DNA of 64,000 bases, from assembly GCF_022179385.1 (NCBI RefSeq), contig NZ_BPQS01000005.1:1-64000 (forward strand), written 5' to 3'. This document shows positions 1-6,460 of the stretch, in pieces (positions within the stretch are counted from its first letter, which is position 1; each line of letters opens with the position of its first letter). Below the pieces are notes generated by a model. The model did no database searches and was not told the DNA's origin. It was given only the letters and a program-made list of their open reading frames with translations. The position numbers and the translations under genes are program-made. The DNA comes from Methylobacterium longum. GTDB lineage: Bacteria > Pseudomonadota > Alphaproteobacteria > Rhizobiales > Beijerinckiaceae.

Positions 1-94
1 CTACGCCGAGCAGCGCTCCGCCCTCGCCAAGGCCATCGGCCTCGGACAGCCCGGCGCCATGGCCGAGCGCGAGCGCAAGGGCAAGGCCGCCTGA
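1..94 (+). CDS. MucR/Ros-family transcriptional regulator, C-terminal fragment
   Basis: Only the last 30 residues are inside the window; reading starts at base 2 and ends at TGA 92-94. The tail reads YAEQRSALAKAIGLGQ and then a basic end. That matches the C-terminus of Ros/MucR zinc-finger regulators, where a Y-A-x-x-R-S-x-L-A-K stretch and GLGQ follow the zinc finger. The zinc-finger part lies upstream and cannot be checked. In Hyphomicrobiales these proteins control cell-surface and cell-cycle genes. The family call is from recognition of the tail alone. Confidence 0.6.
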   Translation, partial: YAEQRSALAKAIGLGQPGAMAERERKGKAA

Positions 95-299
95 GGGGGC
101 CAAGGCCGCCTCAACGCCATGCTGCGACGGGGTGCTGACCGGGCGAGTGTCCCGATCGCACCCCGTCCAGGCCCCGCCGAAACCGTTGCCGGAGTGCCAC
201 ACGCGTCCGGGACATCGCGCGACACGGACAAGCTGCCATACTCTGCACAAAGCGGATGCGCACGCCGATCCCCAGGATGACAACCGAGGGTTCAGCGAC

Positions 300-569
300 A
301 TGAAGCCAGAGCAGACCAGCACGGTGGTACCGTTCCCGGCGCATGTCGCGCCCGCGGTCGCCGATGAGGATACCGCCTCGATCATCGCCGTCCTGCAGGA
401 CCAGCTGGCCCTCGCCCGCGAAGGTCGGCTCCGCTCGGTGGCGGTGGTTTCGGTCTCGGCGGACGGTGAAGCGATCGGGACGCAGTGGTCCTGCAAGGGC
501 AACGACATCAGCAGCCTGATCGGCAAGCTGACGGTGCTCTCCCACGATCTGATGGCGGCCCGCCGGTAA
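300..569 (+). CDS. hypothetical protein, 89 aa
   Basis: The ATG at 300 was chosen over an upstream in-frame ATG at 132 because the residues before it are low-complexity and Arg/His-rich. The product is soluble and acidic, with no signal peptide or membrane segment. It has a predicted helix (SIIAVLQDQLALAREG) and then a strand-rich part (LRSVAVVSVSADGEAIGTQWS). I do not recognise a family with certainty. The helix-strand pattern resembles small orphan proteins common in Methylobacterium genomes, so no function is assigned. Confidence 0.6.
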   Translation: MKPEQTSTVVPFPAHVAPAVADEDTASIIAVLQDQLALAREGRLRSVAVVSVSADGEAIGTQWSCKGNDISSLIGKLTVLSHDLMAARR

Positions 570-661
570 CCGGCGCGGCCCGGATTGCCGGGGTTCGCAC
601 GCGGGCGTGCAGCGCGGTCGACGGGGCGGCCCGACCCCGGATCGCCGAGGGAATCCCGAGG

Positions 662-1033
662 ATGAGACGTACCCTGGTCGCCGGCTCGCTCCTCGCCGCC
701 CTGCTCGGTGGCGGCGCCTCGGCCGCTGAGGACGATGAGACCGCCAAGCGCGCGGAGACGATCGCGGGCCTCGTCCGGACCGTCGGCGCGCAGGCCGGGA
801 TCGTCCTGTACTGCCGCGCGCTCTACACGGTGGACGACACCGTCTCCGAAGGCCTGTCCCGCACCGTTCGCCGAGCCCTCGACCAAGCCCTGGGCCACGA
901 CCGGGCCCGTGCGGCCATCGCCGCGGAAGGCCGGCGCGTCGCAGGCGAGATCGCGACCCTGGGCGCGGAACGATGGTGTGCCGATCAGCGCGACATCCTC
1001 AACACCGACGGCGTCCGCGTCTTCGTCGACTGA
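662..1033 (+). CDS. small secreted hypothetical protein, 123 aa
   Basis: Starts at ATG 662 behind a purine-rich stretch. Residues 1-22 form a Sec-type signal peptide (MRRTLVAGSLLAALLGGGASAA). The mature part is helical and charged and carries two cysteines (LYCRALY and RWCADQ) that could form a disulfide in the periplasm. No family is recognised. It reads on the same strand as its neighbours but at distances that do not suggest an operon. Confidence 0.6.
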   Translation: MRRTLVAGSLLAALLGGGASAAEDDETAKRAETIAGLVRTVGAQAGIVLYCRALYTVDDTVSEGLSRTVRRALDQALGHDRARAAIAAEGRRVAGEIATLGAERWCADQRDILNTDGVRVFVD

Positions 1034-1257
1034 CGCGGATCGGACCGCGCCCTGAGCCGGCCGAGCGGAGGACGAGGGCAAGATCTCGGCATCCGCCTCA
1101 TGGTCGTTCTGCGATGCAGAACTTGACGGCAGCTTGTTCGCCGCGATTTCGTCTGTCATGGTTTGTCGACGGATGCGACAAGACAGATCAAGCCGGTCGC
1201 CTGCATCCGAATAAAGAGCCCGTCAGGGACGCGAGATCGGCTGGAGGAGGAAGCGTC

Positions 1258-1440
1258 ATGTCTCGGCCGATCTATCTCGCCATCGCGCTCGTCGTGTGCG
1301 GGGCTGCCCTCACGCTCTTTGCCTTCATGCGTGCCCCCCAGTCGAAGGAATTCGCCGGATGGGACGTGGCCTTCATGGGTGGCATCGGCGCCGTCGCTCT
1401 GGGCTTCCTGACGACCCTCGTCCAAGTGATCACCGAGTAG
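1258..1440 (+). CDS. small membrane protein, 60 aa
   Basis: A strong ribosome-binding site (GGAGGAGG) lies 7-8 bases before ATG 1258. The product has two predicted membrane spans, about residues 5-23 and 36-56, joined by a short hydrophilic loop (RAPQSKEFAGWD). No family is recognised. The good translation start makes this more convincing than most short ORFs in this part of the window. Confidence 0.6.
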   Translation: MSRPIYLAIALVVCGAALTLFAFMRAPQSKEFAGWDVAFMGGIGAVALGFLTTLVQVITE

Positions 1441-1656
1441 GTCTCCGGCGCTCCAGGCCGGCTCCGCCGAGGCGGCACTCGGCGGCCGGTGCCGGCCGCC
1501 GCCATCGACTTTATTGGTCCGCCAGATACGCTCTGGATACGCTCAAAACACACGTAATTCACAGTCGATAGCAGATACTGAAAATGCGACGCATTTCTCA
1601 TACGCGGCCTGAAGGTGCGTGACCGATCCTGCCGCTCGCAGTTCCACGAGGCGGCG

Positions 1657-1956
1657 ATGTTCGAACGACGCAGCACCCCGCGCACATTGATGAATGAGGC
1701 CGGCAGCATCTCGGTCGACGAGCATCGAACCTTGCCCTGCATCGTCTACGACCGCTCGGCCGGCGGGGTCCGCATCGCTCTTCCGGACGCCGAGATCGTG
1801 CCGGAACGCTTCGTCCTCAGCATCGATGCGAGCAACGAGTTCCTCGTCTGCCGGGCGATCTGGCGCAAGGCGGAGGAGATCGGGGCCGCCACGGAGGGAT
1901 CCGCCGGGATGGGTCTGCACGGCGGGGGTTGCAGCCACGCGCTGGAAACCGCCTGA
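1657..1956 (+). CDS. PilZ domain-containing protein
   Basis: The 99-residue product is essentially one PilZ domain. The N-terminal MFERRSTPR and the later DRSAGGVRI correspond to the c-di-GMP-binding RxxxR and (D/N)xSxxG motifs. ATG 1657 is chosen because it places the RxxxR motif at the N-terminus, as in stand-alone PilZ proteins. Such proteins bind c-di-GMP and affect motility, exopolysaccharide or surface attachment. The target is unknown. The window also encodes a PleD-type diguanylate cyclase at about 37 kb that could supply the ligand. Confidence 0.8.
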   Translation: MFERRSTPRTLMNEAGSISVDEHRTLPCIVYDRSAGGVRIALPDAEIVPERFVLSIDASNEFLVCRAIWRKAEEIGAATEGSAGMGLHGGGCSHALETA

Positions 1957-2073
1957 TGCGGCGCCGGCCCGGGCGGCGTTGCCCGTGGGTGCGGCACCTT
2001 CCCGCGATTGAGTCGTTCCCTCCACCGTACGCTGCCGCCCCGTGCAGGCGCAGCGCCATAGCGGGGACAGGCC

Positions 2074-2259
2074 ATGCCGGATTCAACACCGCGTGAGGAC
2101 GACCCTCCCGTCCCCGACCTGCCGCAGGGGTTGCCGACGCCGCCGAATACCGGAGACATGCCGCCTCCGCGGCTGGCGCCTGCGCCGGAGCCCGGGACGG
2201 ATCCTGCGCCGCCGCGGGGGACGCCGGCACCGGACGGCGACGCGGGCGCGGAGCTGTGA
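2074..2259 (+). CDS. proline-rich hypothetical protein, 61 aa
   Basis: A short Pro/Asp/Glu-rich ORF with no predicted fold. It overlaps the next gene by four bases (GTGA), which suggests translational coupling if both are real. Proline-rich low-complexity ORFs arise easily by chance in DNA this GC-rich, so the call rests on the coupling and the shared strand. Confidence 0.4.
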   Translation: MPDSTPREDDPPVPDLPQGLPTPPNTGDMPPPRLAPAPEPGTDPAPPRGTPAPDGDAGAEL

Positions 2260-2579
2260 CCCGTCCGGCGCGCAGGATCACGGAGCCTCTGGGGCGCCGC
2301 CTTCTCCGGCGGGTCCGCGCGGCCGGGCCGGTTCTCGGACGGCTGGGCACGATCACGGGTGTCGGCTTCGTCTCAGCGGCCGCGGCCGAGCAGCCGCTCA
2401 CCATCGAGCGGCTCAGCGCCGACGGCTGGGAGATCGCCGGTTATACCGGGACCTTCGACAATCGCTCGTCCTTGATCCTGTTTCGGAAGAAGGACCGGAC
2501 CTACCTGGTCCAGTGCTCGATCCTGTACGATGTGACGCGCAACCCGCGCGTGATCACGAACTGCTACGAATTGCACTGA
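2256..2579 (+). CDS. hypothetical protein with one N-terminal hydrophobic segment, 107 aa
   Basis: Starts at a GTG overlapping the preceding stop. A basic N-terminus is followed by a hydrophobic stretch (VLGRLGTITGVGFVSAAAAE) that could act as a signal peptide. The mature part (EIAGYTGTFDNRSSLILFRKKDRTYLVQCSI) looks like a small beta-rich domain, with two cysteines near the C-terminus. No family is recognised. It may be periplasmic. Confidence 0.6.
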   Translation: MTRPARRITEPLGRRLLRRVRAAGPVLGRLGTITGVGFVSAAAAEQPLTIERLSADGWEIAGYTGTFDNRSSLILFRKKDRTYLVQCSILYDVTRNPRVITNCYELH

Positions 2580-2687
2580 CGGTCCCGCGGGGCCGGACGC
2601 CGCGCCCCGACCTGCAGTGTCATTGCAGGGATCGGCCGCCGGACAGGCCGCGGGGCCTTCCGGCCGCGCTGCCGGATCGCCCGCGCT

Positions 2688-2906
2688 TCATTCCCAATCA
2701 ATGTTCAGGGACCGCTCGAAGGCCATAGCGGACATCTCCTTGCCCTTCGGATCGGCGACCGTGATCTCCCGGAAGCCGCGCCGGGCGAGCTCCCAGGTCT
2801 TCTCCATGGCCTGCTCATCGGTCCCGCAGGCGAAGGTCATGACGCGCCCGGACGGGTCGATCCCCTTGACGGTGAACACAACGGACTCCTTGCTCTCAGC
2901 TCCCAT
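2688..2906 (-). CDS. hypothetical cytosolic protein, 72 aa
   Basis: ATG 2906 was chosen because the protein from there is compact and well folded in appearance: a beta strand (SVVFTVKGIDPSGRVMTFAC), a helix (DEQAMEKTWELARRG) and a second strand (FREITVADPKG), ending in IDWE. Residues before this start are Arg-rich noise. No known domain is recognised. Balanced composition, unlike the shadows around it, supports a real gene. Confidence 0.6.
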   Translation of the reverse strand: MGAESKESVVFTVKGIDPSGRVMTFACGTDEQAMEKTWELARRGFREITVADPKGKEMSAMAFERSLNIDWE

Positions 2907-2963
2907 ATAGCGCGGCCAATCCCATCCTGCCGCTCCGCGCTCCGTTGAGGAGCCGGAGGAGGT

Positions 2964-3194
2964 ATGGCGCGTTGGTCGGACGGAGTGGTTCCGGATGGGA
3001 TGTCCCGAATGACGAACGCACGCACGCGCGAGCCGCCGGACCGGGAAACCACCCCGCCCGAGGGTGAGCCCGCGAGACCCGGGCCGGCCGCCCGGATCGT
3101 GTCGCCGTCGCTCACCGACGAGGATCCCGACGTCGGCCTGTCGCAGAAGGGGCTCGACGAGGATGCGGTCATCCGGCGCGAGACCGACATTTGA
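2964..3194 (+). CDS. disordered hypothetical protein, about 76 aa
   Basis: ATG 2964 sits just after GGAGGAGG, a spacing that is rather short; ATGs at 3000 or 3009 are alternatives. The product is rich in Pro, Glu, Asp and Arg with no hydrophobic core and probably no fold. The acidic end (SLTDEDPDVGLSQKGLDEDAV) resembles small orphan proteins of Methylobacterium. Function unknown. Confidence 0.4.
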   Translation: MARWSDGVVPDGMSRMTNARTREPPDRETTPPEGEPARPGPAARIVSPSLTDEDPDVGLSQKGLDEDAVIRRETDI

Positions 3195-3306
3195 CGCAAT
3201 TTCGGCGTCGCATGGCGGAGCAAGATGATCGAACGGCCAGGGACGCGCCACCGCGGTTGCGCGCCCGCGGCCAGGACCATCCGGACGGATCGGGGCGGGG
3301 ACGCGG

Positions 3307-3549
3307 ATGATCTACGGGGAGGTGGGCCGGCTGGCGGATGAGAGCCTGCGGCTGGGCCTGCGGCAGGCCGAGAATGCCGTCCTGCTCGGCGTGGCGGCGC
3401 ACTGCGCGTGGCTGGAACTGTGGCTCGACGCGCATCGGGCGGCATCCGCCACCCTCAGCGCCGGACGCGATCAGCGGGCGCGGACCCGCAGGCTGATCCG
3501 ACGCGGGGTCTCGCCCGCAGAGGCAGCCCGGAACCTGCGCCTGGTCTGA
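3307..3549 (+). CDS. hypothetical helical protein, 80 aa
   Basis: ATG 3307 follows a GGGGCGGGG stretch. The product is an all-helical, amphipathic Ala/Arg/Leu protein (LADESLRLGLRQAENAVLLGVAAHCAWLELW) with no signal peptide. The last third (TRRLIRRGVSPAEAARNLRLV) could form a short helix-turn-helix-like hairpin, but no DNA-binding family is recognised. Confidence 0.45.
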   Translation: MIYGEVGRLADESLRLGLRQAENAVLLGVAAHCAWLELWLDAHRAASATLSAGRDQRARTRRLIRRGVSPAEAARNLRLV

Positions 3550-3712
3550 TGCCCCGCGGATGCGGCCACCGCGGCACAGTGATCGCGGCTCAGTAATCGC
3601 GGCTTGGTGACCGTGCCGGGGCAAGCGGGTCGGGATGCTCCAGCCTCGGCTCAGGCCCACCGTCAGAGAGCCCGCGCCCGCCGAGCGATTATCCCGCCGG
3701 CGGAGCGTGGGA

Positions 3713-3964
3713 TCAGCGGCTCGTCTCGGCGAAGGCCTGGATCATGGCGCGATCGGCCGTCGAGCCCGCCCGACGGGGGATCGCCGGTGCGGCCACGGGC
3801 TGGGGGGTGGTCGTCATGTCGCTCACGGGGCGAACCTGCCGCGCGACGCGGGCCTGCTCCCGGTAGAGGGGCGGCGTCAGGTTCAGGTGGTCGTCGGCGG
3901 CAGCGGGCCGGATGACGGCGGCCGAGACGAGCGCGGCCGACGCGAGGATGAGGATCGTGCGCAT
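3713..3964 (-). CDS. small secreted hypothetical protein, 83 aa
   Basis: ATG 3964 gives a clear signal peptide (MRTILILASAALVSAAVIRPAAA) with a cleavage site before DDHLNL. Upstream in-frame residues are basic noise. The mature part is about 60 residues, polar and without cysteines. It is the first of several minus-strand genes for small exported proteins between here and 6.3 kb. No family recognised. Confidence 0.6.
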   Translation of the reverse strand: MRTILILASAALVSAAVIRPAAADDHLNLTPPLYREQARVARQVRPVSDMTTTPQPVAAPAIPRRAGSTADRAMIQAFAETSR

Positions 3965-4385
3965 GGTGCGGTTCCGTTTCGATCGCGTGTTCGATCGCGA
4001 CGTGCGATCGACGGCCCTATGACACCACGGATTTGTGCGATGCGGCATGCGGATTTCGCAATGCAACATAACGCCGGATCAGCACGGTAATGCAATGCTC
4101 TCGGGACAACGGGAGCGGCCGGCCGTGTCGATCCTGGGTTCGGCCATGCATTCGATGCAAATGTATTAAACTTCCACGTGGCAGATCTCAAAGTAAAATT
4201 GAAGCCGTGCAAGATTTGATTTTCCGCGACGCCGCGGTCCGGTGTTTATCCGCCCGAAACCCGGCGGCGGATCCCACTGGACCGGCGAGGCGAATCGCCG
4301 GTACGGGAGCCGTGTCCGACGGACGCACCGGGGGCGTCCCGCCGATCAAGCTCGGGGAGCGAGAAATGACGCCGGCCGATCCGGC
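3965..4385. other. intergenic stretch with no convincing gene
   Basis: About 420 bases without a gene I can support. The part from roughly 4060 to 4240 is clearly richer in A and T than the rest of the window (for example around 4150-4200). That would fit a promoter region for the minus-strand gene ending at 3713 or a patch of different origin. No repeat, tRNA or terminator was recognised. Confidence 0.4.
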
Positions 4386-4598
4386 ATGCGCGCCGCGCTG
4401 ACCGTTCGGCCACGGCGCTCGGCCGGTCGTCCTGCGGGCCGGTCCGCCGAGGGGCGTTCAGTCCCGATTTTGCGGGAGACGCAGGCCGCCGCCGCACGGA
4501 CCGTCGCGGTCGAGGACGCGCGGCCCTGGATCGTCACCGAGGCCGGCGGCATCGTCTCACCGCGCTGGATCCGGGTGAAGGCCGGCGCGCCGGGTTAG
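4386..4598 (+). CDS. possible small hypothetical protein, 70 aa
   Basis: Weak call. An ATG at 4386 opens an Arg/Ala-rich ORF whose last 25 residues (DARPWIVTEAGGIVSPRWIRVK) look more protein-like than the rest. A GGGGAGCG ribosome-binding sequence lies nearer to an ATG at 4365 in another frame, which encodes only 11 codons. This could be chance in high-GC DNA. Confidence 0.25.
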   Translation: MRAALTVRPRRSAGRPAGRSAEGRSVPILRETQAAAARTVAVEDARPWIVTEAGGIVSPRWIRVKAGAPG

Positions 4599-4642
4599 CC
4601 CGACCCGCATTCGCCCCCGGGGGCAATGATGTCGGGATCCGC

Positions 4643-4987
4643 TCAGCAGCCGATGCAGATGTCGTGCACCACGCGCTCACGTCGCGGTCCGGTGCGCTGG
4701 TTCGGAAGCTGGCCGTCCGTGGACGGAAATCCGCTGCCGAGTGTCCTAGGCCGTCGTGGGCCGGTGAGGTCGGCCTGGGCCGGGGTCGGGACCGGAGCCG
4801 GCGGCGCGGTGGCCGCGGGTGACGGGACCGGGGCCAGCGGGACCGGAGCGCCGGTCGCCATGCCGGATCCGGGAAGCGTCAGGGCCATGCCGGGCACCGG
4901 CGGCGTCGGGGCGAATTCGCCGGCCCGCGCCGATAGCGGCGCGGCGGCCAGCACCGCGAGGATGAGCCGGCTCGACGGAGGCACCAC
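4643..4987 (-). CDS. secreted proline-rich hypothetical protein, 114 aa
   Basis: The GTG at 4987 is preferred: AGAGGAGG lies a few bases upstream and the frame then gives a signal peptide (VVPPSSRLILAVLAAAPLSARA, cleavage before GEFAP). The ATG four bases upstream (4991) opens a different, Arg-rich frame and is rejected. The mature part is Pro/Ala/Thr-rich and ends in HDICIGC, with two closely spaced cysteines. No family recognised; probably an exported, disordered protein. Confidence 0.5.
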   Translation of the reverse strand: MVPPSSRLILAVLAAAPLSARAGEFAPTPPVPGMALTLPGSGMATGAPVPLAPVPSPAATAPPAPVPTPAQADLTGPRRPRTLGSGFPSTDGQLPNQRTGPRRERVVHDICIGC

Positions 4988-5067
4988 GCATCCTCCTCTG
5001 TCTCTGTGAGCTGCGGAGACCGGCGCGTTCCCGCGCCGGGGCGTGTTCCCGGTGCCGGCGGGGGCCG

Positions 5068-5316
5068 TCAGTAGGCCCGGCCGTAGAAGGGCTGGGACAC
5101 CGGACGATAGCGGTCGCTCACCGGCCACGTATAGGGTTGATCCTTGCCGGTGCGCATTGCCGAACCGAACTTCGGATCCGTGAAACCGATCCCGTGCAGG
5201 CCCGACGCCTTCCCGGCGCCGCGCGCCTGGGGACCGGCTTCCCGGGCGAATGCCGCGCTCGAGACGCCAAGAACCAGTACGGCCGCGAGCGAGATGCGAC
5301 CAAGAGTGACGTTCAT
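5068..5316 (-). CDS. small secreted hypothetical protein, 82 aa
   Basis: ATG 5316 follows GGAGGCAG. Residues 1-24 form a signal peptide (MNVTLGRISLAAVLVLGVSSAAFA). The mature protein is about 58 residues and rich in Gly, Pro and Tyr, ending YRPVSQPFYGRAY. It lies between two other minus-strand genes for exported proteins. No family recognised. Confidence 0.6.
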   Translation of the reverse strand: MNVTLGRISLAAVLVLGVSSAAFAREAGPQARGAGKASGLHGIGFTDPKFGSAMRTGKDQPYTWPVSDRYRPVSQPFYGRAY

Positions 5317-5395
5317 CTCTGCCTCCTGTCCCGGCCGAGGTGCCGGAACAGGATGAACGGCAGCGCTTGACGCCGGTTCCCCACGCCGTCGCCGG

Positions 5396-6286
5396 TCAGA
5401 ACGAGCCGGCCCCGGCGAGGCAGGCCTCGGCCGGCAGGCCGTTGCAGAGACCGCCCGGACCTGGCGCCGCGCCCGCTCCGCCCGCGATGCTGGCACCGCC
5501 GACCGCGCCACCGCCGGTCCCGCCCCCGGCCTGCGCCGCGCGGGAGAGCGCCACGGCGTTGAGATCCTGGTCCGCCGCCCCGCCGGAACCGGCAGCGATC
5601 CCGGCCCCGCCCGAACCTCCCCCGCCCGTCGTCCCCGTCGCCGGGACGGCCACGCCGAGGCTGGCGGCACGATCCTGCACGCCTGCGGCCCCGAAGGCGG
5701 CCGCCCCCGAGGTGCCGGTCGCACTCGCGCCGAAGCCGACGGCGCCCGTTCCGAACCCGCCGGCCGTCGCGCCCGAGCCCCGCGGGGTCAGGCCGCCCGC
5801 GAAGCCGGCGGTCCCGACGGTTGCGGACGGCGCGCCGCCCGCGGCCCCGCCCGCTGTCGCGCCCGAGTTCGCGCGCGCCGTGCCGCCGAAGCCGCTCCGG
5901 GACCCCGTGGCGCCGATCGTGTTGCTGATCCCGCTCCGCCCGGGCGTCGCGCCGACGACGCCGGCGCCCCCGGTGGTGCCGCCCCCCTGGGATCCGAGCT
6001 GGCCCGCGCCGGGCGCGCCGCCCGAGGGCGCCCCGACGGTGCCGCCGCCCCCGCCGGAGCGGCCGAGGCTGAGCTGGCCGGCATTCACGAGGCCGCCGGT
6101 CTGCGCCGAGAGAGTCGGGAAGGGCCCGGTGGTCGAACCGCCCCCGAGACTGAGCTGCCCCGGATTGCCGATCGCCGTGAGCGGCTCCAGCGAGGCCGAA
6201 TTCGGCACCGTCGCGGTGGCCGACAGGCTCTGAGCCGCGGCGGGGAGGGCGATCGGCACCAGCAGGGCGGCGAGGAGGGCCCGCAT
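5396..6286 (-). CDS. secreted glycine-rich protein, 296 aa
   Basis: Starts at ATG 6286 with a signal peptide (MRALLAALLVPIALPAAAQ). The mature part is dominated by Gly, Ala, Thr and Ser. The motif GQLSLG occurs twice near residues 43-75, and long irregular GGA/GTT runs follow. It ends with a possible disulfide pair (LCNGLPAEACLAG). The composition resembles exported structural or adhesive glycine-rich proteins, but no known adhesin or autotransporter domain is visible. The opposite-strand ORF over the same span is its proline-rich shadow. Confidence 0.6.
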   Translation of the reverse strand: MRALLAALLVPIALPAAAQSLSATATVPNSASLEPLTAIGNPGQLSLGGGSTTGPFPTLSAQTGGLVNAGQLSLGRSGGGGGTVGAPSGGAPGAGQLGSQGGGTTGGAGVVGATPGRSGISNTIGATGSRSGFGGTARANSGATAGGAAGGAPSATVGTAGFAGGLTPRGSGATAGGFGTGAVGFGASATGTSGAAAFGAAGVQDRAASLGVAVPATGTTGGGGSGGAGIAAGSGGAADQDLNAVALSRAAQAGGGTGGGAVGGASIAGGAGAAPGPGGLCNGLPAEACLAGAGSF

Positions 6287-6460
6287 GACAATCTCCGGAC
6301 GAAAGGCTTCGCAGCGTCAACGGCCGGGCGGCACCGGAGGCTCCGGCGGCGCGCTGACGCGGGCCGTGCCGCTGAGGCCCCGAATCCGGCGGCGGCCTTC
6401 ATCCTGCCGGAATGGCGGTGTCGTCTCGCCGGCGTCTTTGCCCGAACCCCCGGTCGACCG

